From assembly GCA_039881045.1 (NCBI GenBank), contig JAYWVB010000006.1, forward strand, positions 1,054,001 through 1,118,000: a DNA stretch of 64,000 nucleotides, written 5' to 3'. This document shows, piece after piece, positions 1 through 11,358 of the stretch. Below the pieces are notes generated by a model. It saw only the letters and a list, made by a program, of their open reading frames with translations, had not been told where the DNA came from and searched no databases. The DNA comes from Chaetomium olivaceum. Taxonomy: Eukaryota; Ascomycota; Sordariomycetes; Sordariales; Chaetomiaceae. The position numbers and the translations under genes were made by a program. Numbering within the stretch: the stretch's first letter is position 1; each line of letters begins with the position of its first letter.

Positions 1-3000
1 AGAGACGTCGAGAACACGAAGGAGCTGTACATCTTGGATGACTGCTCGCGGAAGAACAGGGCGCGCTTGACGTGATACATGACCTCGATCTGTGAGATGA
101 TCAGGGCAGGCAAGACCGTGACCTGGAACATCACGAACACCTTGTACTGAAGCGACTGCCTGGAGTTGTCGAGGTTGAGGTAGGTGAGACCAGTGAGCAG
201 GGCGATGACGAAGTGGTTGAACAGGCGCGTGAAGAGGTAGTTGGGTGTCCGCCAATGCGCCAGGTTGGCTCGGCGGACCACAACCCGCACCTGGTGCCAG
301 AACGGCGAGGCGTACTCCTTGTCGAGGTCAGGGTTCCGCTGGGCGCCGGCTGCCTTGCGTTGCTCCTTCATTTGCGAGATTTCGTCCTTGATGTTGGCGA
401 GCTCGGGGCTGTCGGCCCAGATGTCGGCCCAATCACGGTTACCAATACGGGGAGAGCTGCCAGCACCAATGGCTTCGAGCATAAACTCGGCAACGTTGTC
501 AGTCTCCTTGGGCTCAGCGCCATGGCTCTTCAGGTAGTCTCTGAGGATGTAAGCGTCCTTGCCAATATCGCCAAAGTAGACGCAGCGTCCACCAGACTTC
601 AGCAGCAACAGACGGTCAAAGTTCTCGAAAAGAGCAGCGTTCGGCTGGTGGATGGTGCACAGAATAGCCTGGCCCGCAGCAGCAAGCTTCTTCAGGAAAC
701 GGACAATGTTGAAAGCGCTTTGGCTGTCGAGACCCGACGTCGGCTCATCGAGGAAGAGGAGAAGCTCTGGCTTGGCCGCCAACTCCACACCAATCGTCAC
801 ACGCTTCCGCTGCTCGACCGTCAAACCGGCCTCGGGCGAGCCAATGATAGCATCGGCGAAGGACTCCATCTCCAGAAGAGCAATGATCTCCTCGACGTAA
901 CGGTACTTTTCTTCACGAGAGGTCTCATACGGCTGGCGCAGGTCGGCAGAGAATCGGAGGGCCTCGCGGATGGTCTGTGTGGGATCGTGGACGTCGAGCT
1001 GCTCGGCGTATGAGGTACCGCGCTGGAATTCCTTGCCCGGCTTGATGCCGTCGACCAGGATGTCGCCAGAGATGACACCAATGTTCTTTCGGGCAGCAAG
1101 CACGTCGAGTAACGTGGTTTTGCCTGCACCGGAAGCACCCATCAGGGCAGTGAGCTGACCAGGCTTGACATAACCAAAGACGTGGTCGAGGAGTTGACGA
1201 GTACCGCCCGGAACAGGAACTTCATAGCAGAGGTCCTCCCAGGTCAGGATGCTCTCTGACTTGATGTTGAGGTCCGACGAGTCTGACTCCTCCCCTCGAG
1301 CCTTACGCTTCTCCTCCCTCTTGCGAAGCAACTCGTCGTTGAGCTTCTTCCGTTCCGCATTAGGCTTCTGGAAGACCTTGGCCTGATTACCGCCCATGCC
1401 ATGGCGAACAAACTCGCCGGCAACGACGTTCAAAGCCAGGAAAAAGACGATGATAGCTGCCACAATTCCCCAATCGCGCCACAGGAGACCGGGGCTGTAG
1501 GAGAAGCCCTTCTCGATATAATCGCTGCCGGAGATCTCGAGGGTGCCAGTGTTGGCCCCGGCGAGGGTGCACACCTGGTAGTTGATGTCGGTGTATTCGG
1601 GGCCCCTAGGAATTAGCGACTCGGCAGTGCATGTCATGGTGGACCTGGAGAACTCGTTCTCCATCAAGGCACTGAAGGAAAGACCGACAACGTTGATGTA
1701 GTACAGCCATCTCAACCACACCTTCTCAGATTGGTACTCTGATCACCTGTTAACAGCCATCCCCTCCAAACACAGACACCGGAAGACTTACGGATGAGAT
1801 AACCGGCAGTCGTGATCATCAACGTGATGCCGACCGTCGCGAACTTCGCTGCATAATCGAAGTCGGGACTGATGCATCCAAGAATGCGGAAGAAGAGCGT
1901 CATGGACATGTTGGCTGAGAGAAGCAGCAGATAGAATGTGAAGAAAGCACCAGCATCCCGAGCTAAGTTGGTCATGAAGTAGACGATGATGGCGAACACC
2001 ATGACTTGAGTGGCAGCAAAGATCTGATCGACGAAGATCTGGGCAATCCAGAGAGCTGATGGCCGGTGGAATGCGTATGCCCGATGCTTGTTGACGACCG
2101 CACGACCCGTCATGGTACCAGCCAACTCGGAGAAAGAGCTGAAGACGTTGTGCAGCAGAGCGATGAAGAGAAGGCCACCCTTGGAGAAGGCGCTGGCAGA
2201 TGTATGGCCGAGATTGAGATAGAGTGTACCGAGGACAATGGCAATAACAATGTTCCTCAGCCAAGAAAGGATGAGGGCGAGAACATCCTGCTTCTTGAGC
2301 AAGTACTGGCGTTTCATCAACGCCCAAACCTGTTGGTGGAATGCGACCGAGTAGGCAGACTTCTTCGAGGCGCCACGACGCTTCTGCTCGCGAACAGCGA
2401 CACGGAAGTCGTCGTACTTGTCGGTCTCCTCCGCCAGGCCTTTCTTGTACTGTGTCATCTCTTCATCCAGGTCCTTGGCGAACTTGGATTCCCTGAAGGC
2501 TGCTTCCAGTGTCTTAGGGCTGTGAGGAGCGTTCTCCGCGGACCTGCCCTCCTGGTACTCGCGCTCATAGGCATCCGTGCATCCAGTAACGTAGTCCGGG
2601 GTGGTTTGCCGAGGCCGGGGAAGGAAGCCGAGGCCTTCGAAGTAAGCTCGGGCTTCAGCAACCGGACCAAAGTACACCTGTCTGCCTTCATCAATGACCA
2701 TGACCTTGTCAAACAGGCTGTAAATGTTCTCGGAAGCCTGATATAGTGAGACGAAAGTGCTCGTCTTGTACAGGTCTGTCTGGACTCGGAGAGACTTAGC
2801 GAAATCGAGGGCGGTCGAGGCATCGAGACCACGGGTGCTGTTGTCCCAGGAGAGGATGCAGGCGTTGCTGACCAGCATCTCGGCGATCGAGACTCGTTTC
2901 CTCTCGCCGCCGGAAACACCACGAACAAATGGATTACCGACAATAGTCTTGCGGGTGTGCTCGATGTTGAACATCTTAAGGAGCATCGTGACGACCTTCT

Positions 3001-3838
3001 CCTTGAACTGTTGCCTATTGATACCGGCGGGTAGCTTGCCCGGAATCTTGACGTCAAGCGCAAAACCAAGGGTCTGCTCGACGGTGAGCGTCGGGTGGTG
3101 AACATCGTCTTCCTCGTTGTAGAGAGCCTCGCCGCGGTATTGGATGAACTCCTTGTCAGTGAAGGGCCCGTAGAGCACCTCGCCCGTCACGCCCGTGTAG
3201 CCGTGCCGTTGGTTCGCGATGGTCTTGAGGAAGGTGGTGCAGCCGGACCCAGGCTTTCCCAAGACGAGAACCATTTCCCCAGCTTTGCACACACCCTTGA
3301 ACTCGTTCAGAAGCGTGGCTTCCACCCCCTTCTTACCCAGGCCGAGCATTCGTCTGACGGGGGTAATGAAGTCGAAGAAGTCGACAAAGGCATCAGGGAA
3401 GGTCTTGACATAGTTTGTCTGACCGCCCATGCCCTTGACCGTCAGGCCATCCCAGTAAACTCCGATGTGCTTCGGTCGAATCCCGGCGGCCCTCTCGGCG
3501 TCCAGGTCACCTCGCAGGACAGCCTCCAAGTCGAACTGCTCGAACGTCTCCTCCGACTCGACCTCCGACTGTCCCTTTTCGTTCTCTACATTGCCGCGCT
3601 TCTGGCTGGCACGAGACATGTGGGATAGCTCGCGCTGTAGGTCGGCAAAGTCGGCCTCGGCCTGTTTGACGGAAATGCCTGTCGCCCGGGTCGTTCCATT
3701 GGGGTTGTTACGCCGAGCCTCCTCGATCATATCCTCGGGATGTTGGGCCGTGGACGAGGTGGACGGTCGCGACTGAAACATGCTGCTAATTGGCCTGGCC
3801 TTAGGCTCGGTCCCCGCCTTCTCCGATGTTGTCTCCAT
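1..3838 (-). CDS. PDR-type (ABCG) multidrug ABC transporter, 3' end beyond window
   Basis: Full-size pleiotropic drug resistance transporter of the plasma membrane, expected to export hydrophobic drugs or toxins using ATP. Exon 1 is 3838-1792; a 53-nt GT-AG intron (1791-1739) joins GYLI to QYQSEKVW in exon 2, which is open to base 1. The order is reverse ABC (NBD-TMD)2. NBD1 has the fungal PDR Walker A GKPGSGC (about residue 194, Cys in place of Lys), signature VSGGERKRVS and degenerate Walker B WDNSTRGLDAS. A first membrane block follows. NBD2 has canonical Walker A GASGAGKTTL (near 1120-1145), degenerate signature LTVEQRKR and Walker B LFLDEPTSGLDS. This complementary asymmetry of catalytic motifs is the PDR hallmark. 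The last visible residues lie within the second membrane domain, so about the final 200 residues are off-window. The start at 3838 gives a typical long N-terminal tail before the first NBD. The substrate cannot be predicted. Confidence 0.95.
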
Positions 3839-6367
3839 GACCGAGTCCTCAGGGGGAGTCGTTGTCTTGTTGCTCAGGTTGTCTTAAGCAGTAAACAGTG
3901 TAAGACCTGGTGGATGGCCGGTCCCGTCACGACGTCAAGAAGTCTTACAAGGATAAAGAGATTAAAGAGTTATTAGAATATAACTAGAACAGACAGAAAG
4001 GCTTGTCTGTCGGGTGGGAGGAACAAGGTCGAGAAAGAAAGGGCGCGCCGTGTGGAGGGTGGATGAAGAGTGAACCTCTCCTCCAAACTCCGAGCGTCGT
4101 CGGTTGGTTGCGGGGCGGCTCTTAGACGGAAGGAAAGGACCAAGAGGCAGGAACCCGAGCCTTTGTATCGGTGGGGGATGAGGAACAGACTTGAGAAAAA
4201 GATGGAGAGACACACGGCTTGGCAGGTCCCAAACATTACCAATCCCACATAATCAACCTTGCCTGCTCCGAGTTGCGGCTTGTGATCCGACGGCACTAAC
4301 AAGGTTATCTGCGCGTTCGAGTGTTCTGGGGGACCCACCAAACTGGGGCGCGATCCTGAGATGGCCTCTTCCAGAATTCAACATTGTCTTGGCCGAGAGG
4401 GGGGCACGGGAGACAATACGTAAGTTCTCCGTATCGAAGTCAAGCCGGTTTTTGCAGATCGACCAACTCAGTTTTGATCGGGCAGTCCTGGGCGGTCTTG
4501 CCGGAACGATCTTGTTGGTTTGCCCCCTCCCTCGCCCCCAGAAAGAAGACCGCAAGGGCGTGTTGAGGAAAGCCACTGAGAGCGGAAGGGCGTGTGGGCC
4601 TGGGGAACCTCTGAACTTCGGAAAATGGGAAAGCTCAAGTTCGACTCATCCGGCATGTGGGGGTGAACCTCATTGGACCGGCGACGGCGTGTCTGCCATC
4701 CCAGCCGATGCGACGGAAGCCGGGGCGGAACGAGCCTGCATGGTGGATGCGGCAAGGGCGGCGGTGTCTGGTCTGAAGTGTTGGGGACGGCAATCGGCAC
4801 TTTTCCACCCGACATTTCTGCGTTTTGTCTGAAAATGGTCCCATTCGAGAGTCAGTAAAAGCAATGCCATTTTGCTTAACGTCAGTGATGTGATTCGGGT
4901 GTGACATGTCTTGCAGGAAGACCTGCAGCAAGACTTCTGAGACAATTCCGGGCAGGGCCGCTGTTGGATTCCAGTGGTGGGAACCTCGCACTCGAAGGAA
5001 GAAACAATTGCTTCGAGACGACGCGGCAGCAGCTGTGCTCGAGCTGTGAAAGCGGAGCCGTGAAAGCGCGGCCTTAACGTGGAGATTACAGAGGTGGGGC
5101 AGGAGCAGGCAGCGCCCCGCAGATTCCAGCCGAAATGGGCAAGTGGGGATCCAGGGGAAGCGTAAAACAACGTCCAGCCTTAAACATCGAAGGAAACAGA
5201 TTCAACCAATAAGAAGCACTAATTGGTTTCAAGCCACTATTTTAGCCACAAATTCAAGTGGCTCAGCCTTACGTACAGCAGCCGGCTCGGCCTTAAGCCT
5301 TGACCACAAGTCCAAATCCTCGATGTTTTAACAATTGGCGTCCTCGATGGATAACCGCTGGAAACGGAAGGAGCAATTTTGTCCGGCGGATCCCTTTCGG
5401 AAAACCCGAGCAATCAGGGTTCACAACCAGCCCACTCTCATTTTTTCCCTGAGTTTTACCGTAGGAGCCGTTCCAGACCACACGAATCACCCACTTTGTG
5501 GGGTGAAGAAAAACCCTGCCGCTCCCTGTCTCCAGAGTCAGGACAGCGTCCTTCCCAGCCCTGCATGACACAAAAAACAGAAGTGATGGACCCTGCCTAG
5601 CTGGGTATGGAAGTGGGAAAGAAGCATAAACTCGAACAAGACAAAATAACCAATGAAATAAAACCACGCTGGAAAAGAAGCCAAAAGGGAGCTTCAGCGC
5701 TTGATTTGGCCTCAGTTACGATTCTTACTACGGTGAGACACACAGTCAGCCACCATGCAATGTGACAAAGACGGTTGATCTGATTACAAAGGCCCATATT
5801 CTACTTTAGTCCAGTTTCTGCAGGACGGGCGCAGGACTCAACTGCAGGACTTCCCTTTTGACGACCCCTGCTTCATGTGCCGGCTGCTGCAGCTTACCAT
5901 GCAGTGTTCAACCCGGATATGTCGCAACCATTCACGTGGCTTTGGCCTGATGTGTGATGTAATGTACCTCCAAGCACTTGTAGGCCGTTTTGGGAATTTG
6001 AATCATGGTTCCATTCCACAGTCTATCATCGACTTGTCCGAGCCTCACCCTGCCGCACAACCACCCAGCCCCCCTCACACACTACCAAAACACAAATGAG
6101 ACTCCGCCCAGGCCACCCTTATCCATCCCATCATTCCATCATATCTCCTATGCACAATCCGACCCGGCCGCTTGCAACGCCATCCCGTTTCCCAGTCCCA
6201 GAGAAGAAGCCCAGGGTAAAGAGTACGAACGCCGACAATGCTAAGCTGGCATGAACGAGATGGGAGAGAGAAAGATGACCCCCTCCCAGCTTTGAGTCTG
6301 TATGACAAACACAAGAAGGGCTGCGTCACAGCGCTACTGGTTGTGGCAAGACTCGCAAGTAGGCCTC
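3839..6367. other. Intergenic region, 2.5 kb
   Basis: Lies between the 5' end of the ABC transporter and the 3' end of the CK2 beta gene. Only short overlapping ORFs in many frames occur, with no recognisable protein motif, RNA gene or repeat. It presumably holds the transporter promoter and 5' leader. I could not assign a specific regulatory site. Confidence 0.6.
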
Positions 6368-7472
6368 CTAGAGCTCTGACTCGGCGCCGTTCGCATCAAC
6401 CCGCATCGGACTCCCGTTCTGCCCCGCCTGCCGTTGCCTCAGCGCCGGGTTAGTGCCCGCCGCTGGCCGCCTCCTGGCCGTGGGCCGCCCGCTGTTCATC
6501 ATGCTCTCGTCGTCGTCGTCCGACTCCGCCCCGTGCTCCTCGGCAAAATTGCGCGCCTCGTCCAGGAGCGTCACGTCATCAGGCTTCTCGCGCAGCCACT
6601 GCATGCGCGGGCCCGAGCGCGCCACCTCGGATACCCTAAAGCCGTAGATCTTGGGCTCGTAGATCTTGCCGCGGCCCAGACCGGGCGCGATGTTGCGCGC
6701 ATACATGCCGTTGACCATGCCGAGTTCGTCGGCCGACCGGCCGAGGTTGGCCGCTGTCTCGGCGCCGGATCGCGAGAGGTCGTAGTCGGGGAAGGTGAGA
6801 AGGAAGAGCGCGCCGAAGGTGCGGCCGAAGAAGGCACCGTCGACCGTCTGGAAGCGGCTGTTGGGTGGAACGTAGACGTCGAGGCACGAGGGGCAGAAGA
6901 GCTTGACGGTGTCTTCGCCGGGTATATCGGAAAGGCCGACGGGGAGAGTCCTGGTCTGGTTGCAGTTCGTGCGCGGGCAGACCCCGAAGTGGCCCAGCTC
7001 GTACTTCTCCGACATTTGTTGGATACCGGCTCTCGAGCAGATGAAGCGCTGGTGGATGAGACCGTAGAGCATCTCGGCCGAAGACTCGATCACGGAGAGG
7101 TCGCTGGCCATGCGGCTGTGGTGTCTCCTCTCCCGCCCGGCCGGCCCATCCCGCGCGTCTCCCGAAACATCCTCCTCGTCCTCTTCTTCCTCCTCTTCAT
7201 CTTCTTCGTCCTCCTCTGGCTCGACATCAAGGATCATCTAAACGAAGAGCCAATGTCAGTATATCAAATCACGGAGGGCGGACAGCATCACGCGAAACGG
7301 GGGCTGGCAATACCTCAAGAGCTTCCTTGTACATGGCGACCTGATTTTGTAGGCCGGTAAGGTTGAAGTCATCCTCGATAAACTCCTCGGAAACCTCGGC
7401 GAAATACTCGTGGCCGAGCAGGGAGCAAAATGAGGAAATCCATGATTCTGGGGTTCCGGAAGAGGTCGACAT
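6368..7472 (-). CDS. CKB1: Casein kinase 2 regulatory subunit beta
   Basis: Regulatory beta subunit of protein kinase CK2, which dimerises through a zinc ribbon and docks the catalytic alpha subunits in nucleus and cytoplasm. Exon 1 is 7472-7314 and exon 2 is 7237-6368, separated by a 76-nt GT-AG intron. The junction reads YKEALE / MILDVEPE, the expected family sequence. The product is 342 aa. Visible features are the N-terminal SSGTPESWISSFC block, an acidic stretch right after the junction (Asp/Glu run, about residues 58-75), the zinc-binding pairs CPRTNC (about 140) and CPSC (about 168), and the dimer-region sequence FGALFLLTFPDYDL. The acidic insert and the Arg/Ala-rich C-terminal tail make it longer than the mammalian 215-aa protein, as in other filamentous fungi. 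Start chosen at the first ATG matching the conserved N-terminus. Confidence 0.96.
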
Positions 7473-8136
7473 GGTGAGGGCTTCTCCCTTGTCCGGCGAC
7501 CATACAACAGGGTCGCTTGGGGGCGTATCCGGTTCTTCGAGTACCGGCCGGCGGCGAGCACAGTTTGCGCGGACTATTCGGAACCTGTCGCGCAGGGGCC
7601 GGGGAGTGGAGGGGGTGTTTGGAGAAGAGAGGGGCTCGATTCGGGTTTGATGGGCAATCCCGCTTGGTCGGCCGTCGCGTTGGCAGCTTGATCGTCCTAT
7701 GATGCTCGCATGATCAAGCGGACAATTATCAGGGTTGATGTGGCACCGGTGTGCTGGTGCTGGTCAATTTCGAGAAGGTTGATATTTCGATGATTATTTT
7801 GATGTGGTTGGTGTTCCGTGACACTGCCAGACCTGGCTGCCCACTTGGTTCAGGCCCCTGCCTCATTTCTGCTGGCTTGGTGGGCTGGCCCAGGGTCTGT
7901 GCACCTCCCTCAACCAACAACAGCCCCACCTCGATTTTTGGTCGGCAGGCCGAGACAGGCGGCAGGCTGAAGTCGATGGTATGCATGGAAATCGAACCAA
8001 TTGCGACGTGAAACTCACGTGTTATCGCGTTTCTGCGGTCCAACTCCGACACGTCGACGACGCCTTCCCTTCCTCCACAACCTGAATATCCGCCAAACGA
8101 AGCATCAACCACGCCGCGTTTGGCCATGCTTCCCAA
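7473..8136. promoter_or_regulatory. Divergent intergenic region between CKB1 and the JmjC gene
   Basis: This 664-bp gap separates two genes that start outward from it, so both promoters must lie here. No ORF with coding character and no clear TATA box or other named site was recognised. Confidence 0.5.
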
Positions 8137-9312
8137 ATGCTGCAACTCAAATTCCGTTCCTATCCGCCGTCACCCATTCGGCTACTACTTGCCAAACGGC
8201 ATATCACAAAAGTCGCAACACCCGGTCCACCAAACTGTGACAAGGTTGAGGAGATCGATGACCGTGTAACTATCGAACAGTTCCGGCGCATCGTTGCGGC
8301 TCCCGAAAAAAGGGTCAGGCCCGTTCTCTTTCGCCGACAGATTGTGGGGGATGCGCTTGTAGGATCCAACGACCCAATCAAACCCCCGATTTGCCTTCCG
8401 GCGATACAAAAATGGTTTGACGGTGATGTCAGACAGAGGCGAGACGTATTTTCCCGGTATTTCAAGCAATACGCGCATTACACTGTCCCCTATGAATTCA
8501 TCCTTAGTGAAGAAGACAGCCCAAGTGTTGGCCATGAGGGCGTGGTCGCGTTCAAATCCTGGTTGGAGCGCACATACAGTCTCAACAGCCCTGCCACCCC
8601 GGATCTGCCCTTGCGTTATGGTATTGCAGAGCTAGAAAATACGTCCGTGTCTGGTTTTAACCGCTTCGATGCGCCTCTGGCTCTCCTTGACGCAGCCGTG
8701 CAGTATAACGCACTGGAGGCCCCGACAACTCCCATATCCCGGCTCTACATCGCCCAGGCGGTCCTATCAGACCTACCCGAAGCCCTCCGCCATGATGTCC
8801 CCACACCGGAGGTTCTCACAGCCCCGGCCACGGGCGAGGTCCACTTCACGGCCGACATCTACAGCAGCAGCCTCTGGCTCGGCCTAGAGCCTACCTTCAC
8901 GCCCTGGCACCGCGACCCGAACGACAACCTGTTCTGCCAGCTGCGCGGATCTAAAACAGTCAGGCTGCTACCACCAGATTCAGGCCTGCGGCTCTTCAAG
9001 AACGTGATGGAAGCGCTGGGGAAACAGGGCGCCAGCCCCAACATCAGGGCGGCAGAGATGATGGAGCGCGCCGAGCACCAGGCCTGGCGGGACGCGGTCT
9101 GGGGCCCGCACGCCTCCAAGTTGCTGCTCGAGGCGGTGGTGGGCCCCGGCGACGTGCTGATCATTCCGAAAGGGTACTGGCACAGCGTCAAGAGCACGGC
9201 AGATGAAGTGGGGGCTCTGAATGCGTCTGTGAACTGGTGGTACCGGTGGAGGAGTCCGTCAGCGCGTTCCTTACCCGTCCGTTCCGATAGCGGGCCGGCC
9301 AGTACCCTGTAG
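8137..9312 (+). CDS. JmjC/cupin-like domain protein, putative Fe(II)/2-oxoglutarate hydroxylase
   Basis: Intronless 391-aa protein. The C-terminal half is a JmjC-type (cupin_8-like) double-stranded beta-helix: WHRDP supplies the metal-binding His258 and Asp260, a strand FCQLRGSKTVRLLPP follows, and GDVLIIPKGYWHSV supplies the distal His349, giving a complete HxD...H triad. A conserved SLWLG segment lies just before the first motif. Family knowledge: JmjC proteins of this small, standalone type (similar to JMJD5, JMJD7, HSPBAP1 or tRNA wybutosine hydroxylase TYW5) hydroxylate protein or tRNA side chains rather than necessarily demethylating histones. The true substrate is unknown. The N-terminal 100 residues have no recognisable domain. 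The start at 8137 is the first in-frame ATG; an upstream ATG near 8125 is out of frame. Confidence 0.85.
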   Translation: MLQLKFRSYPPSPIRLLLAKRHITKVATPGPPNCDKVEEIDDRVTIEQFRRIVAAPEKRVRPVLFRRQIVGDALVGSNDPIKPPICLPAIQKWFDGDVRQRRDVFSRYFKQYAHYTVPYEFILSEEDSPSVGHEGVVAFKSWLERTYSLNSPATPDLPLRYGIAELENTSVSGFNRFDAPLALLDAAVQYNALEAPTTPISRLYIAQAVLSDLPEALRHDVPTPEVLTAPATGEVHFTADIYSSSLWLGLEPTFTPWHRDPNDNLFCQLRGSKTVRLLPPDSGLRLFKNVMEALGKQGASPNIRAAEMMERAEHQAWRDAVWGPHASKLLLEAVVGPGDVLIIPKGYWHSVKSTADEVGALNASVNWWYRWRSPSARSLPVRSDSGPASTL

Positions 9313-9871
9313 ATATCGGACCGAAGAAGACGTGGCAAAAATAGAAAACAACCACAAGACATATCATGAACGGAGGAAAGACAGCGGAAGGGAAGACAGC
9401 CAAACCCCGGAGTCTGCGTCCTCAGGAGGGGTAAGATCATGACTTTGGCCCGCAAAATCCGAGAGTTGACTAACTTCCTTTTGTACACAAAAAACAGCTG
9501 GTGCAAACAACTTGGGCCACCATGTTACCAGCCTGTTGCCAATCTGATACTAGTGGGCTACTATGGTCCCAGCTTCAACAATGAAGACCCACATACGGCA
9601 ACAAGCACATTTGATCCTAAAAGCTAATGTCAGCTTTCACATTGGTTCAGCCATCTTCATACATGCCACTGGCATTATACGTGATGTGGTTAATGTTCCT
9701 CAGGGCAGACCAGAACCGTGGTGAAGAAAAGCGCGTCATCGACCAGTTTCACTCGCTCACGCAACGATATGATTGCGGCCTCTTCTCGCTGCTGACCCCA
9801 TTATTTTCCGCTAAAGAGACTCCCGTGCGTATGTCATATTACATATTATGCTTTACTAAGCCTTTTCTCCC
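9313..9871. other. Convergent intergenic region
   Basis: Gap between the 3' ends of the JmjC gene (+) and the DUF1295 gene (-). It presumably holds both 3' UTRs and terminators; nothing else was recognised. Small ORFs here show no coding signature. Confidence 0.5.
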
Positions 9872-11358
9872 TCAGGCGTATCCCCAGAAGATACCTGAGC
9901 CGTCGAGCCAGAGCCTGAAAGTCCGCGCCCTCCTCCAGTCCCGATAATCCTTCCGCACCATGTACAGCTTGTCGTGCTTCTCCTCGATGGCCGGGATGCT
10001 GTAGTTCCGCAGCATCTTGTAAACAAAATACGGCGTGAGGCTGCACCACACCACGACCGCGAACCAGCCCAGCCCGAGGGCTCCCCGGCCAGCTGTCGAT
10101 ATGATGACGGAAGAAGCAGACATGGTGATCCCAAGCCATATCAGGCACTCGCCGTAGTAATTGGGATGACGGCTGCGACGCTTGTCAGTATCGACTTTTA
10201 AAGGTGCCTTGTCACGAGAGGGCAGCACTTACCTCCTGTCCCAAAGACCCCTCCCACAAAACACCTCGTTGTGCCTCTTCCGGTACCTGTCCCAGCGCCA
10301 CTTCGACAACTGCCAGTCTGCCAGGCACTCGATCACAAAGCCCCTCAAGAAGGACCACATGCCGATCCAGAACCAGCACCGCCGGTAGAGCCCCGTGAGG
10401 ATAGAGACGTTATCCGGGGTGCGCCAACCATCGCCGGTAAACCCGTTGCTCGGGATCGAGTTCAGCGCGACGATTGGGAGGGTGCAAAACGTCACCCACA
10501 CGCCCTGCAGCAGAAAGAGGGCGAAGAACTTCCTGGGCTGAGTGCGGTATTTCTCGAAACGCGAGTCCCCCCCTCGGCAGAGCGACCGGATGAAGGTGAA
10601 GAGGCCCACTAGAAGAAAGCCAATATGTCAGTCATAACCCCTTCCCTTCTCACCCACAGGTAGGACGTGATCCATCCCCAAACACCACAAGCTACAGAAG
10701 GGAAAGAAACCGGAGACCAAACTTACACCGCACCGCCCAAACACACACCACCGCACTAACCCACCCCTGCCTCCAATCCACCCCCATCTCCTCCCACACC
10801 CCCGAATCCCACGTCATCACCGCCCTCGCAATCCCCGCCAACACTCTCCCCACCCCCCAATTCTCCACCACCATCTCCCGCACCACCACCACCACCGGCC
10901 ACGCTCCCCAAACTCAGCGCGACCACCACCAAAAAGCTCCCCACCCCGCACAGATCATACCCCAACTCGCACCGCAACAGCACCGACGGCACCGCCACCG
11001 CAATCTGCACAGCCAGCGTCGCCGCCGTGCAGCGCGCCAGCGTGGCCAGCAGGGCCGTGGGCACGGTGTGCGTGGCGCATTGGATGAGGATGGTCAGCGC
11101 GAAGATGCAGGGCAGTTTCAGCAGGAAGGGCGAGCGGATGATGCGCAGCAGCCAGTGCATGTCATTGGGGTCGTTTTTGGATTGTTGCTGTTGTTGTTTT
11201 AGGCTTGCTGCGAGGGCTTCGAGGTGGGGCGTGGTGGTGGGGTGTTTGGGCGTTGTTGTTGGGGGGGTCGTGGCTTTTGGGGGGGTCGTGGCTTTTGGGG
11301 GGGTCGTGGTTGTTGGTGGTGGTTTGTTGTTGTTGGTTGTTTGCGGTGGTTGATCCAT
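9872..11358 (-). CDS. DUF1295 (steroid 5-alpha-reductase-like) membrane protein, with an apparent frame break
   Basis: Polytopic membrane protein of the DUF1295 / steroid-5-alpha-reductase C-terminal fold. Exons are 11358-10727, 10608-10233 and 10172-9872. The first junction reads WAVRL/GLFTFIR and the second GLWDR/SRHPNYYGE, the latter being the family signature. Several hydrophobic segments are visible, including one around CIFALTILIQCATH and others in the last exon. The N-terminal 60 residues are Pro/Thr-rich low complexity and encode a short tandem repeat. Exon 1 needs a change of frame between about 10920 and 10870, inside a GGT-rich stretch: the frame carrying YDLCGVGSFLVVVALSL and the frame carrying WVSAVVCVWAVR differ by one base. 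This could be a sequence indel or an unrecognised short intron. With one base removed the product is about 435 aa. The start could instead be the ATG at 11160. Probably an ER lipid reductase-like enzyme; substrate unknown. Confidence 0.75.
11255..11315. repeat. 18-bp tandem repeat in the DUF1295 N-terminus
   Basis: About three copies of a GGGGGGGTCGTGGCTTTT-type unit occur on the plus strand. Read on the minus strand they encode repeated PPKATT in the Pro/Thr-rich N-terminal tail. Copy number probably varies between strains. Confidence 0.7.

Noticed and set aside
213..1013. 266-codon ORF on the plus strand
   Set aside because: It lies opposite the conserved second half of the ABC transporter and has no motif of its own; it is a shadow of the coding strand.
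4616..4660. Possible tRNA B-box (AAGTTCGACTCA)
   Set aside because: No matching A-box or foldable acceptor stem around it.
11255..11315. CRISPR-like regular repeats
   Set aside because: The units are contiguous 18-bp coding repeats without spacers.
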